Positions 8,335-17,412 are shown, counted from the stretch's first letter. The stretch is DNA of 64,000 nt from Lysobacter firmicutimachus (GCF_037027445.1 NZ_JBANDL010000002.1:744001-808000); one strand, 5' to 3'. The notes: generated by a model not told the origin, from the letters alone. Numbers and translations are program-made.

Positions 8335-8610
8335 ATGGTTGCAATATCGGACAAGTTAGCACTCGAAATCATCAGGAAGGCTTTCCTTCCCCTTCACTGT
8401 GGAGCGGAGGTTTATGATTACGAAGAAAAAATTAGGTTTCGTGTGGTCAATGGCCAGGGCGAGACGATCCTGGATATCACTAACTTGCGGCGTTCAGAGT
8501 TTTCGGATAGCGATCAGCTTGAAAGGATTTTGAATGGCTTCAGGGAGGATCTTGCCGATCATAGAGGTATATTTCTAGATCCCTGGGCTATGCAGATTCG
8601 GTTGATTTAA
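8335..8610 (+). CDS. Small DUF1652-like protein
   Basis: A 91-residue protein resembling the small DUF1652 family common in Pseudomonas: LALEIIRKAFLPLHCGAEV at the N-terminus, then a beta-strand/ILDITNLRR stretch and a helix LERILNGFREDLAD. Function of that family is unknown. A strong ribosome site (AAGGGGTGGGGA) precedes the ATG. It follows the XRE gene by 28 bp in the same AT-richer islet. The family assignment rests on pattern resemblance only. Confidence 0.6.
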   Translation: MVAISDKLALEIIRKAFLPLHCGAEVYDYEEKIRFRVVNGQGETILDITNLRRSEFSDSDQLERILNGFREDLADHRGIFLDPWAMQIRLI

Positions 8611-8726
8611 GGCTCTTGCTCGATGTGGTGGTGGCCGAAAATCTACCTTTTCTGTTCGGGCTGAAAGTGGGAGCAGATTAACTCGGGAAGGGGCAGCGCT
8701 CCGGCGTGAACTGTTAGGGCTTAAAA

Positions 8727-9569
8727 ATGGACTTCATGCAGATAATGCAAGGGCTTCCTGCTCCAGTGTGGGGATTGGCTGGAGCAGTCGTTGGCGTTGT
8801 TGGAACACTTGGCGCTAACTTCTTGTCGAATAGAAGTAATGACCGACGCTTTGATCGACAGCTGGTGCATGACGCTACACAAAAGGCCAAGGATCGAGCA
8901 TCTCAGCTTCGACGTGACGTTTACCTTACGGCGATGGATGAGGCTGTAGCGATTAGCGAGTTCATTGGGTTGCTCGCTAGTCTTGATCCTACTGATAGAG
9001 CCGCGCTTGCGAGTGGATTCAGCAATTTTCAGCGGGCCTGCGCGCGGGTGCAACTGGTAGCTAGTGAAACCACTCGGGTGAAAGTGTCTGAGTTGTCGAA
9101 TGCTTACGGAAAGCTATTTGTTGATCTGATGGGGGAGGCAAGCATCGCTCATAATTTGAAGATTGCTTTGAATGTCAATCGCGAAAGCTATGAGGGCTTG
9201 ATGGCTGAACGCGTCAGATTGACTTCGGCAATGCGGATGGCTCGAGAAGAAATGGATTCGAAGTATCAACTGGGCGCCCTTCTGGCTTCTTTTGAGCTTA
9301 CTGTAAAGTCGTTCGATGAGCTGGTGCTGGAGTACTCTGAACTGTCTGATCAGTACAATCAGGCGCTGATGAACTACGGGGCGGAGGTCGCGAGGAGAGT
9401 TGCCGATCTCGCAGTTTTGCAGGCAGAGGTGTCTGCATCGCTTCGTTCAGAGTTTGATCTGGATGTTGATGTGGAGAGCATGAGGCGTCAAGCTCGCGAT
9501 CATGCTTCTCAGGCTGCGAATTCTATGGATGGTTTCTTTAGAAAGCTAAAGGAAAGTGGTGATGAGTGA
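8727..9569 (+). CDS. Membrane-anchored coiled-coil protein of unknown function
   Basis: A 280-residue protein with one N-terminal membrane segment (about residues 12-33, WGLAGAVVGVVGTLGANFL), a basic stretch of the kind found on the cytoplasmic side (SNRSNDRRFDRQ), and then a long helical region with heptad-like spacing, ending in acidic and basic helices. It has no catalytic motif. Base composition is markedly lower in GC than the neighbours, marking it as part of the XRE islet. Such N-anchored helical proteins occur in phage and defence islands, but nothing here shows a defence role. It starts 116 bp after the DUF1652-like gene. Confidence 0.7.
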   Translation: MDFMQIMQGLPAPVWGLAGAVVGVVGTLGANFLSNRSNDRRFDRQLVHDATQKAKDRASQLRRDVYLTAMDEAVAISEFIGLLASLDPTDRAALASGFSNFQRACARVQLVASETTRVKVSELSNAYGKLFVDLMGEASIAHNLKIALNVNRESYEGLMAERVRLTSAMRMAREEMDSKYQLGALLASFELTVKSFDELVLEYSELSDQYNQALMNYGAEVARRVADLAVLQAEVSASLRSEFDLDVDVESMRRQARDHASQAANSMDGFFRKLKESGDE

Positions 9570-9659
9570 AGATTCTCAGCTAAGAATTCGAAAGCTTACT
9601 CCAAGCGTATTTGGTATGACTCTTGGCTTTCTTGCTTAGGCCATGTTTCTTCTTTCTTC

Positions 9660-10061
9660 ATGCGCATGGATCGAGACCCCGCCGCCCTAGACCGTTCGCA
9701 ACACCCTCTCATTCGCCAAGGCGACCTCTTCTGGATCGAAGCCGACCCCTCGCGCGGTTCGGTGCCCGGGGTGCCGCATCCGCACGTGGTCGTGCAGGAC
9801 GATCTGTTCAACGCTTCGCGGATTTCGACCGTGGTGGTGTGCGCGCTGAGTTCGAACCTGGGCCGGGCCAGCGAGCCGGGCAATGTGTTGCTGGAGCCGG
9901 GCGAGGGCGGGTTGCCGCGGCAGAGCGTGGTGGTGGTGTCGCAGGTGTCGTCGCTGTACAAGGCGCGGCTGGGCGAGCGCATCGGCGCGCTGTCGTCGCA
10001 GCGGGTGGCGCAGATCCTGGCCGGGCTGGGGTTCGTGCAGGCGGCGTTCCAGCGTGTCTGA
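9660..10061 (+). CDS. MazF/PemK-family endoribonuclease toxin, no antitoxin beside it
   Basis: A 133-residue protein with the PemK/MazF fold signatures: RQGDLFWIEADPSRGS (active-site Arg in the RGS turn), PHVVVQDDLFNAS, STVVVCALSSNL, then a GLPRQSVVVVSQVSSLYKARL segment. Family members cleave single-stranded RNA at short sequences, leaving a 2',3'-cyclic phosphate. No gene for a typical antitoxin (a short MazE/AbrB or RHH protein) precedes it; the gene upstream is the unrelated membrane coiled-coil protein. The next gene, 3 bp downstream, encodes a 2H-phosphoesterase-like protein. A second ATG, two codons in, is an equally possible start. Confidence 0.82.
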   Translation: MRMDRDPAALDRSQHPLIRQGDLFWIEADPSRGSVPGVPHPHVVVQDDLFNASRISTVVVCALSSNLGRASEPGNVLLEPGEGGLPRQSVVVVSQVSSLYKARLGERIGALSSQRVAQILAGLGFVQAAFQRV

Positions 10062-10064
10062 CGC

Positions 10065-10499
10065 GTGGCCATGACGTCCGTCTGGCTTCCCTCCACCGGC
10101 ACTCTGCGCTACAGCCCGCAACTGGGCCGCGGCGGTCATCGGCGCCGCGACGGCGGCAGTACCGTGTGGTGGCTGATCGTGGATTGCGACCCCGAACTCG
10201 GCCGCTATCTGCGCCATCAATACCTGCTCGGCCATCGGCGCACGCGCAGCCTGCAGGCGCCGTTGTGGGGCCCGCATATCTCGGTGGTCCGGGGCGAAAC
10301 GCCGCCGCGGCCGGCGACGTGGAAGCGCCTGGACGGAGCGACGGTCGGTTTCGACTACGACCCGCAGGTGCGCGAGGCGCAGGGCTATGTCTGGTGTCCG
10401 GTGCGTTGCCCGGCCCTGCTCGGTCTGCGCGAGGAGCTGGGCCTGCCGCGCGAGCCGCAGCCGGCGCTGCACCTGACCATCGGCAACGCCAACGGCTAG
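10065..10499 (+). CDS. 2H-phosphoesterase-like protein paired with MazF
   Basis: A 144-residue protein (GTG start, alternative ATG two codons later). Two H-x-S/T motifs stand out: HISV at 71-74 after PHIS and HLTI at 136-139 near the C-terminus. Pairs of H-hydrophobic-T/S-hydrophobic motifs define the 2H superfamily, which acts on 2',3'-cyclic phosphates or RNA ends. The interval of 65 residues is compatible with that fold. It starts 3 bp after the MazF-like gene, so the two are surely co-transcribed. Whether it repairs or trims MazF cleavage products is a hypothesis; the fold call itself rests on the two motifs and length. Confidence 0.55.
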   Translation: MAMTSVWLPSTGTLRYSPQLGRGGHRRRDGGSTVWWLIVDCDPELGRYLRHQYLLGHRRTRSLQAPLWGPHISVVRGETPPRPATWKRLDGATVGFDYDPQVREAQGYVWCPVRCPALLGLREELGLPREPQPALHLTIGNANG

Positions 10500-10627
10500 C
10501 CGGCACCGCGCGCTCTGGCGCCGATTCGCAATCGCGGGCCAAGGCGGCGGCCGGCGCGGGCGCTATCGTGCGTTCTCGCCAGGGGTGCGCGCCGCCGTGG
10601 CGCGAGACCGCCGACGGATCGCCCGCG

Positions 10628-11524
10628 ATGCCTCGATCGTCCTTGCTCGTGCGCCTGTTCGAACGTTGCGGCCATCCTTTGCTGATCGCCGCCGGCCTGG
10701 CGCTGTGGTGGGCGCTGGGCGGCGGCGAGGGCGCCATGCTGGCGACCGCGGCCGCCTTGTTGCTGGCGATGGAAGGCCTGGAGCGATGGCGGCCGGCGAT
10801 GCCGCAGTGGCGGCTCAGCGGCGTCGCCAAGCTCAAGCCGGTCGGGGTGTATCTGTTCGGCGTCGTGGTCGCCGCGCTGCTGGTCGGGCTGTACGAGGCC
10901 TGGCTGCCGCGGCTGCTGGCCGGCGCGCGCGGGCCGGTGGGCGCGGCCCTGTGGCCGCACCATTGGCCGTGGCCGCTGCAGGCGCTGCTGCTGTTCTTCG
11001 TCGGCGACCTGATCTATTACTGGGTCCACCGCGCGATCCACCGCTGGGCCTGGCTGTGGCGGCTGACCGGGCACGGTTTCCACCACGGCTTCCACAACCT
11101 GCACGCGCTCAACGTCGGCAGCAACCATCCCTTCGAAGCGGTGTTCCTGGCCCTGCCGCTGACCCTGGTCGCGGCGCTGACCGGGATCTCGGCGCAGATC
11201 GTCGCGGCGGCGGCGATGCTGTCGCTGCTCAACACGACCCTGGCCCACGCCAACCTGCGCCTGCACACGCCGCTGTGGAACCTGTTCTTCACCGCCGGCC
11301 ATCACCACCGCCGCCACCACTCACAGGTGTTCGAGCACAGCAACAGCAACTACGCCTGCAACGCCATCGTCTGGGATCGCGTGTTCGGCACCTTCGGCCG
11401 CGGCGCGGTCGAACAGACCGGGATCGGTCCGGAGCAGCCGTCGATCTGGCGCATGTACCTGCTGCCGTTCCGCGAGCCGGCCAGCGCCGACACGGTGGCG
11501 ACGCGGGCCAAGGCGCGGCACTGA
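10628..11524 (+). CDS. Sterol desaturase / fatty acid hydroxylase family membrane enzyme
   Basis: A 298-residue membrane protein with four to five hydrophobic segments and the histidine clusters of the di-iron hydroxylase/desaturase family: HRAIH, then HGFHHGFHNLH and HHHRRHH, about 250 residues in. These clusters bind the iron pair that oxidises lipid substrates using O2. The ATG at 10628 gives the first membrane segment (LLIAAGLALWWALGG). The substrate is unknown; relatives act on sterols, carotenoids or alkylglycerols. The 128-bp gap before it separates it from the 2H-like gene, so it is probably an independent unit. Confidence 0.85.
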   Translation: MPRSSLLVRLFERCGHPLLIAAGLALWWALGGGEGAMLATAAALLLAMEGLERWRPAMPQWRLSGVAKLKPVGVYLFGVVVAALLVGLYEAWLPRLLAGARGPVGAALWPHHWPWPLQALLLFFVGDLIYYWVHRAIHRWAWLWRLTGHGFHHGFHNLHALNVGSNHPFEAVFLALPLTLVAALTGISAQIVAAAAMLSLLNTTLAHANLRLHTPLWNLFFTAGHHHRRHHSQVFEHSNSNYACNAIVWDRVFGTFGRGAVEQTGIGPEQPSIWRMYLLPFREPASADTVATRAKARH

Positions 11525-12073
11525 CGGAGCGCTCCAGAGCCGGCGCGCGCTGCGCACGGCTGCATCGGGGCTTCGGGTCCGGCCTCTGCGTCGGCGAATC
11601 GAACGCCGCGAACGTGCGCGTCCGCGCCGTGTGGACGGATCGGCGAGGTTCGCAACATCTGCAGCCGGCGGGCCAGCGTCCGACCGCTTCGACCGCGCTA
11701 CCGCTTGCATCGTCGTCGGCGGGGTCTGCGAGTCTGCTGCGCTCGACGGCGGCAACGCAAGCGCTGGGCGATCGCCGGTCTCTGCGCAGGGGGCCTAGGA
11801 AGATTCTTATAGGAGTATTCCGTATACGACTTTCCGCGCGTGCGTGCCTAAATGTTCGCGGGTTATGGCGCAGCAGGGTTTAGCGGGTGCCGGAACACGA
11901 CTCAGGCACCGCCGTCGCGACGATGGCGAACCGCTCGACCGAGCTTGCCGTAGCCGCACGCGGGCGGTGATCGATCACTGCCTCCAATCGCAACGTTCAG
12001 GCCGTATCTGCCGTGCGCCTCGATCAGCATCGGTGGCAGCCAGCATCGCCTGATCCTGAACAGGAGGGTTACG
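11525..12073. other. 549-bp gap without a recognisable gene
   Basis: No open frame here has coding character on either strand. The region around 11790-11850 is AT-richer (ATTCTTATAGGAGTATTCCGTATAC) and could carry the collagenase promoter. The gap ends in a strong ribosome site, AGGAGG at 12062-12067, 6 bp before the collagenase ATG. Confidence 0.5.
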
Positions 12074-14578
12074 ATGTTGCACTCGAAGAAGAAAAACGTC
12101 GGCTTCATGGCGGTCGGCGCGGCATTGCTGAGTTTCGTCCTGGTCGGGGTGTCCACCGAGGGCGACGGGAGCGCGGTGTCGGATGCTCGCGATCGCGCGC
12201 CCGGTCCGGTGGCCGTGGCCGATGCCTGGCTGGCGAAGATGTTCGGCGCGGAAAAGCCGGGGCGGTTGTCGGCGCAGGATGGGAACTACGCGCTGCTCGG
12301 TCCCGGCGGTACTCCGTTACCTTCGCGCGATGCCTACGCGATGGGCGGGGAGGACCACAGCCATTCTCGTTCGGGGCGCCCACACTCTCCGGCCGGCGCG
12401 TATTCGCGCCCGGGGCCTGCGGCCTCGATGAGCGAAGCGATGTTCGGCGGCGCGCATGTCCAGGCGCGGCCGCTGGAACCGGCGCTGGTGCCGCCGAGCC
12501 GTGACCCGCAGGCCTATCGGGTCAAGATCGGCGAGGAGCAAGCCGCGATCGAAGCATTCGACCGCAAGCGTCCGTCGCAGAAAGCGCAAGCCAAGCGTGC
12601 GAACCCGGGGCAGGACGCGTTGCACGCAGCCACGGGCGCCGGCAGCCGCGCGCTGCTGGGTGCCGCCGGAGATGAGGGTTGCGCGTTCGCGGATGCGGCC
12701 GGCGCGGATCTGCTGGGAAGGCTCAAGCATGCCGATACGGCCTGCGTGAACTCCCTGTTCGGTCTGTCCCGGGACGACGCGCTGCGGACCTTCACCAACG
12801 AGAAGATGGCCGCCGTTGCCGACGAAATCGCCCGGCTCGCGCCGGGCTACGATGGCGACAACGACCAGGATATCCTGCAGCTGATCATCTTCGTTCGCGC
12901 CGGTTACTACAATCAGTTTAAGTACCGTGACCAGGGGCTGGGGGCATTCAACACGGCCGTCGCCCAGTCCGTGCGCGCCGCGCTCGATGCGTTCTTCGCA
13001 AACAACGTGGCCCTGGCTTTGGAGAACGACGCGCACGGCGAAATCCTGGCCGAAGCCGTGATCATGATCGACTCGGCCCGTGAGAACGCCCGGTTCCTGC
13101 CGCAGGTCCGCACCCTGCTCGCAAACTACGACGATGCCTACGGCTACTTCATGGAGCGGGCGCTCAACAACTGCTTCTTCGTCTTGTTCAACCAAGGCGT
13201 CGAGCTGCCCGGCCTGACCGAGCAGGCCGCTTCCGGCTTGGCCGATACGCTGTCGAGCTTCATTCGCAGCAACCTCGGCAAGCTCGGCGGCGGCAAGGAG
13301 TATCTGGTGCTCAACGCCGCACGCGAGCTGTCGCGGCAGATGCGGTACCCGGGCGGCATCAAGGACTACGCCGCCGCCAAGGTCGACCAGCTGGTGGAGC
13401 TGACGGCGTTCAACAATGCGACGGCGCCGTTGCGCACCATCTTCGGCCAATACGTCGAAACCTACGATCGCGATAATTGCCAGAGGTACGGCCTGTGCAA
13501 CTACAGGGACGATCTGCGCGCGGCGGTGTTGCCGGTTCAGCACGCCTGCAGCCCGACCATCAGCATCCGCGCGCAGAGCATTTCGGCCGATGAACTGCGC
13601 AGCGCCTGCGATTCCGTCGCCGGCGAACAGGCCTACTTCCATCGCGCCCTGGCCACTAGGAACCTGCCGGTCGGCAACGACAACAACACCGCGCTGGAAA
13701 TGGTGATCTTCAACAGTTCGTCCGACTACGCAAGGTATTCCAGCGCGATCTACGGCAACGATTCCAACAACGGCGGCGTCTATCTGGAAGGCAATCCCGC
13801 GGTGGCCGGCAATCAGCCCCGCTTCATCGCCTACGAGGCCGAATGGGTCCGGCCGACGTTCCAGATCTGGAATCTGGAGCACGAGTTTGTGCACTACCTC
13901 GACGGCCGCTACAACCTGTACGGCGACTTCATGACGGGCTACAGCCAGGGCACGGTGTGGTGGACGGAAGGGCTGGCGGAATACATTTCATGGTCCTATC
14001 TGAATCAGGAAAACACCCGCGCCCGCGAACAAGCAGCGCGCAAACCCTGGACGCTCAGCCAGTTGTTCCAGAACGGCTACGGCGACCAAGCGCGGGTCTA
14101 CCAGGGCGGGTATCTGGCCGTGCGCTACATGTTCGAGAAGCGCAGCGGCGATGTGAGCACCATCCTGTCCTATCTGCGGCCCGGACAGTACGATCGCTAC
14201 AAGCAGCACATCGCGGCGATCGGGACCGGCTACGACGCGGACTTCGGCAACTGGCTGGACTGCGTGGCCGGCAGCGCCAGTTGCCAGTCCGCCGGTAACA
14301 GCGGCTGGTACGTCTATCGCAACACCGTCGTGGCGCTGGACGCCGCCAGCGGCCGCGCGAAGTGCATCACTCCGCGCGGCAACCCGACCGGCTGCTACCA
14401 GTTGCCGCGAACCGATCGCGAGTACCTTTTGCAGCTCATCGGCGAGGCGGTGCCGGCTGGCGATGTGCTGACGTGCGGTAGCCCGACCTACGTGGCGGCC
14501 TGGGGGCCGGTGCCGAACGATTGGTCTCATTGGTGCAATGCCTTCCCTAACGATCGGACGGGGTTGCCGCAGATCTAG
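12074..14578 (+). CDS. Secreted collagenase, peptidase family M9
   Basis: An 834-residue exported metalloprotease. Residues 1-27 form a signal sequence or anchor (FMAVGAALLSFVLVGVS), followed by a roughly 100-residue low-complexity propeptide-like region and an activator-like helical domain (about 190-470). The gluzincin catalytic centre is HEFVH at 603-607 with the third zinc ligand Glu632 in the TEGLAEY motif, the arrangement seen in clostridial and Vibrio collagenases. No PKD or PPC collagen-binding module is evident; the C-terminal about 130 residues are Cys-containing and unassigned. Such enzymes degrade collagen or gelatin and fit a predatory lifestyle. It stands alone, flanked by long gaps. 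Confidence 0.9.
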   Translation: MLHSKKKNVGFMAVGAALLSFVLVGVSTEGDGSAVSDARDRAPGPVAVADAWLAKMFGAEKPGRLSAQDGNYALLGPGGTPLPSRDAYAMGGEDHSHSRSGRPHSPAGAYSRPGPAASMSEAMFGGAHVQARPLEPALVPPSRDPQAYRVKIGEEQAAIEAFDRKRPSQKAQAKRANPGQDALHAATGAGSRALLGAAGDEGCAFADAAGADLLGRLKHADTACVNSLFGLSRDDALRTFTNEKMAAVADEIARLAPGYDGDNDQDILQLIIFVRAGYYNQFKYRDQGLGAFNTAVAQSVRAALDAFFANNVALALENDAHGEILAEAVIMIDSARENARFLPQVRTLLANYDDAYGYFMERALNNCFFVLFNQGVELPGLTEQAASGLADTLSSFIRSNLGKLGGGKEYLVLNAARELSRQMRYPGGIKDYAAAKVDQLVELTAFNNATAPLRTIFGQYVETYDRDNCQRYGLCNYRDDLRAAVLPVQHACSPTISIRAQSISADELRSACDSVAGEQAYFHRALATRNLPVGNDNNTALEMVIFNSSSDYARYSSAIYGNDSNNGGVYLEGNPAVAGNQPRFIAYEAEWVRPTFQIWNLEHEFVHYLDGRYNLYGDFMTGYSQGTVWWTEGLAEYISWSYLNQENTRAREQAARKPWTLSQLFQNGYGDQARVYQGGYLAVRYMFEKRSGDVSTILSYLRPGQYDRYKQHIAAIGTGYDADFGNWLDCVAGSASCQSAGNSGWYVYRNTVVALDAASGRAKCITPRGNPTGCYQLPRTDREYLLQLIGEAVPAGDVLTCGSPTYVAAWGPVPNDWSHWCNAFPNDRTGLPQI

Positions 14579-14668
14579 CGTCGCAAGAGGTGCAGCAGCG
14601 GGGCATGTTTCCGGCACAAAGGGACGCAGGGGGTTAAGCTCGCTCAACCCCCTCGTCCCGGCCACTGC

Positions 14669-15577
14669 ATGAGCCGCAACTACCGCGTATTCCAAGTCGA
14701 CGCTTTCACCCGCCGGCGCTTCGCCGGCAACCCGGCCGGGGTGGTGCTCGACGCCGACGGCCTGAGCGAGGCGCAGATGCTGGCGATCGCGCGCGAGCTC
14801 AACAACTCCGAAACCGCCTTCGTGCTGGCGCCGCGCGACGACAGCCACGAGGTGTGGATCCGCTACTTCACCCCGACCGTGGAGGTGCCGGTGTGCGGCC
14901 ACGCCACCGTCGCCGCGCACTACGTGCGCGCGCAGGTCCTGGGCGCGCGCGGCCGGCTGCGCCAGCTGACCGGCGCCGGGGTGATGCAGATCGATATCGA
15001 GCCGGCCGAAGCGGGCGAGGTGCGGGTGTGGATGCGGCAGAACCCGCCCTCGTTCGAGCATGCATTCGACGCTGCGCAACGGCAGGCGCTGGCGGACGCG
15101 CTCGGCATCGCAGCGGCGGAGTTCGGCGAGGGCCCGATCCAGGTCGTGTCCACCGGCCACTCCAAGGTGATGGTGCCGCTGCGTTCGCGCCGGCGCATGG
15201 ACGCGCTGACGCCGGACGGCCCCCGGCTGGCGGCGATCAGCCGCGCCATCGGCTGCAACGGGTTTCACGTGTTCGCGCTCGACGCGCCCGAACCCGGCGT
15301 GCTCGCGCACGGACGCATGTTCGCGCCGGCGATCGGCATCGCCGAAGACCCGGTCACCGGCAACGCCAACGGCCCGCTCGGCGCCTACCTGGTGCGCTAC
15401 GGCCTGATCGAGCGCGCGCGGTACCGCGACGGCCTGTCGGCGACGATGGGGCAGGGCGAGGCGATAGGCCGGCCCGGGCGGGTGCGGGTCGAAGTCGCGG
15501 TCGAAGGCGACGTGCCGGTGTCGGTGCGGATCGGGGGCGACGCGGTGATCGTGTTCGAGACCGCGATGGTGCTCTGA
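14669..15577 (+). CDS. PhzF-family epimerase/isomerase
   Basis: A 302-residue protein of the PhzF two-domain diaminopimelate-epimerase-like fold. The N-terminal VDAFTRRRFAGNPAGVV, LNNSETAFVL (the conserved Glu acting as general acid/base) and TPTVEVPVCGHATVAAHY are hallmark stretches; the second half carries APAIGIAEDPVTGNANGPLGAY. PhzF itself isomerises DHHA in phenazine synthesis, but most homologues have unknown substrates and no other phenazine gene is seen. Its stop lies 8 bp from the end of the convergent LysR gene. The DNA composition is backbone-like. Confidence 0.93.
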   Translation: MSRNYRVFQVDAFTRRRFAGNPAGVVLDADGLSEAQMLAIARELNNSETAFVLAPRDDSHEVWIRYFTPTVEVPVCGHATVAAHYVRAQVLGARGRLRQLTGAGVMQIDIEPAEAGEVRVWMRQNPPSFEHAFDAAQRQALADALGIAAAEFGEGPIQVVSTGHSKVMVPLRSRRRMDALTPDGPRLAAISRAIGCNGFHVFALDAPEPGVLAHGRMFAPAIGIAEDPVTGNANGPLGAYLVRYGLIERARYRDGLSATMGQGEAIGRPGRVRVEVAVEGDVPVSVRIGGDAVIVFETAMVL

Positions 15578-15585
15578 GCGCGCGC

Positions 15586-16485
15586 TCAGGCGATCGGCGC
15601 CGCGCCCAGTTCGGCCAGTAATGCGCGCAGCTTCGGCGAGGCGACCAGGGCCGGGCGGGTCGCGGCCTGCACGCGGCGGCTCAACGCCGCGCCGGCGGCC
15701 GTGCGCACCGCCACGCCGTCGATGCGCGAGGGTTCCAGCGCCAGTTGCGGCACGAAGCCGACCCCGAGACCGGCCGCGACCATGCGCAGCATCAGGTCGT
15801 AGTCGTCGACGGTGTGGCTGATCCGCGGCGCGAAGCCGGCGGCGGCGCAGGCGCGCTCGGCGAGCAGGCCGTCGTCGGTCTGGCGCGAGCCGACGATCCA
15901 TTCGGCCTCGGCCAGCGCCCGCAGTTCGACCGCGCCGCGTCTGCGTCGCCACGACGGCGGCAAGGCCAGTCGGACCGGCTCTTCGAATACCGTGCGCGAG
16001 GCGAGGTCGGCGGCGACGGGGCGCGGCACCAGGCTGTAAGCGAAGCTGAAGGCGAGATCGCAGCGACCGTCGCGCACGGCATCCAGCGCATCGGGCGGTT
16101 CGAGTTCGCGCACCACCACGCGCAGCGCCGGATGACGCTCGCGCAGGCGCAGGATGGCCGGCAATAGATGGCGCTTGGCGTAGCTGGCGAAGCAGGCGAC
16201 CTGCAGTTCGCCCTGCGGCGACTGCGCGGCGCCGCGCAGGTCCAGCGCCGCGGCTTCGACCGCCTGCAGGATGCGTTCGGCGTGCGCGGCCAGGCGCTCG
16301 CCCTCGGCGGTCAGGCGCACGCGGCGGCCGACCTGCTCGAACAGCGGTGCGCGCGCCTCGCGCTGCAGGGTCGCCAGCTGCTGCGATACCGCCGACGAGG
16401 TCAGCCGATGCGCCTGCGCCACCGCGGTCATGGTGCCGAGGCGGGCGAGGTCGCGCAGCAGGCGCAGGCGGGCCAGATCGAACAT
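15586..16485 (-). CDS. LysR-family transcriptional regulator
   Basis: A 299-residue LysR protein. An N-terminal winged helix (LRDLARLGTMTAVAQAHRLTSSAVSQQLATLQREA) is followed by a two-lobed effector-binding domain. I chose ATG at 16485 over a TTG one codon earlier. It is transcribed away from the arginase-family gene at 16591, with a 105-bp shared gap containing AT-rich motifs (ATCTAACCGTATCGATC). By the usual LysR arrangement it may control that divergent gene and itself; the ligand is unknown. Confidence 0.92.
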   Translation of the reverse strand: MFDLARLRLLRDLARLGTMTAVAQAHRLTSSAVSQQLATLQREARAPLFEQVGRRVRLTAEGERLAAHAERILQAVEAAALDLRGAAQSPQGELQVACFASYAKRHLLPAILRLRERHPALRVVVRELEPPDALDAVRDGRCDLAFSFAYSLVPRPVAADLASRTVFEEPVRLALPPSWRRRRGAVELRALAEAEWIVGSRQTDDGLLAERACAAAGFAPRISHTVDDYDLMLRMVAAGLGVGFVPQLALEPSRIDGVAVRTAAGAALSRRVQAATRPALVASPKLRALLAELGAAPIA

Positions 16486-16590
16486 CAAGAAAATCTAACC
16501 GTATCGATCAGTTTTGCGAAGTAGACCTGCGCAAAGGCCGGGGGCTAAGGTCGCCGCCGGTGCTTCGACCGCCTTGCGAGACCCTCCGCC

Positions 16591-17412
16591 ATGACCGCGC
16601 TATCGCTGCTGGGCATTCCCAACGACGACAACTCCTCGTACCTGAAAGGCAGCGCGTTGGCGCCGCCGCTGATCCGGCGCGAGCTGCACTGCGACGCCTA
16701 CAGCATCCGCAGCGAAAGCGGGATCGATTTCGGCGCGCCCGGACGCCTGCTCGATCACGGCGACCTGCGCTTCGACGACGGCGTCGACCCGTGGCAGACG
16801 ATCGAGCGCGGGGTGGAGCGCGCGCTGGCCGCGGGCGGGCCGTTGCTGTGTCTGGGCGGCGATCACGCCGTCACCCATCCGATCCTGCGCGCGGTGCGCC
16901 GCCATCAGCCGCGCCTGACCATCGTCCATATCGATGCGCATGCCGATTTGTACGACGCCTATCAGGGCAATCCGCATTCGCACGCCTCGCCGTTCGCGCG
17001 GATCATGGAAGAAGGTTTGGCCGACCGCTTGATCCAGATCGGGCTGCGCACGATCAACGACGAACATCGCGCGCAGTTCGAACGCTTCGGGGTCGAGGTG
17101 ATCGAGGCGGCGGCCTGGCGCGAGGGCTTGCGCCTGCAACTGGACACGCCGGTCTACGTGTCGCTGGACCTGGACGGACTCGACCCGGCCTATGCGCCGG
17201 GCGTGTCGCACCGCGAACCCGGCGGCGCCTCGCCGCGGCAGGTGATCGATCTGCTGCAGGGCATCGCCCAGCCGATCGTCGCCGGCGACATCGTCGAGTA
17301 CAACCCGAGCTGCGATATCGCCAACCTGGCCGCGGCGGTGGCGGCGAAGCTGGTCAAGGAACTGGGCGGGCGGATGATCGAGACCGCGCCGCACCGCGAC
17401 GGAGGGGATTAG
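16591..17412 (+). CDS. Arginase/agmatinase-family hydrolase
   Basis: A 273-residue ureohydrolase. The binuclear manganese site is visible: CLGGDHAVTHP, VHIDAHADLYD and YVSLDLDGLDPAYAPGV. Family members hydrolyse a guanidino group to urea (arginase, agmatinase) or formamide (formiminoglutamase); the active-site loops do not let me choose the substrate. The C-terminal DIVEYNPSCDIANLAAAVAAKLVKEL is also typical. It is divergent from a LysR regulator that may control it. No arginine-catabolic neighbours are present, and the 190-bp gap before mltB separates it from the cell-wall genes. Confidence 0.9.
   Translation: MTALSLLGIPNDDNSSYLKGSALAPPLIRRELHCDAYSIRSESGIDFGAPGRLLDHGDLRFDDGVDPWQTIERGVERALAAGGPLLCLGGDHAVTHPILRAVRRHQPRLTIVHIDAHADLYDAYQGNPHSHASPFARIMEEGLADRLIQIGLRTINDEHRAQFERFGVEVIEAAAWREGLRLQLDTPVYVSLDLDGLDPAYAPGVSHREPGGASPRQVIDLLQGIAQPIVAGDIVEYNPSCDIANLAAAVAAKLVKELGGRMIETAPHRDGGD

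Noticed and set aside
8611..8726. Integron attC-like site (CTGTTAGGGC before the coiled-coil gene)
   Set aside because: The GTTAGGG core lacks a proper GTTRRRY end and no matching RYYYAAC partner or stem structure is present.
11350..11755. Minus-strand frames downstream of the sterol desaturase gene
   Set aside because: Arg/Ser-rich low-complexity translations, no ribosome site and overlap with the real gene's antisense.
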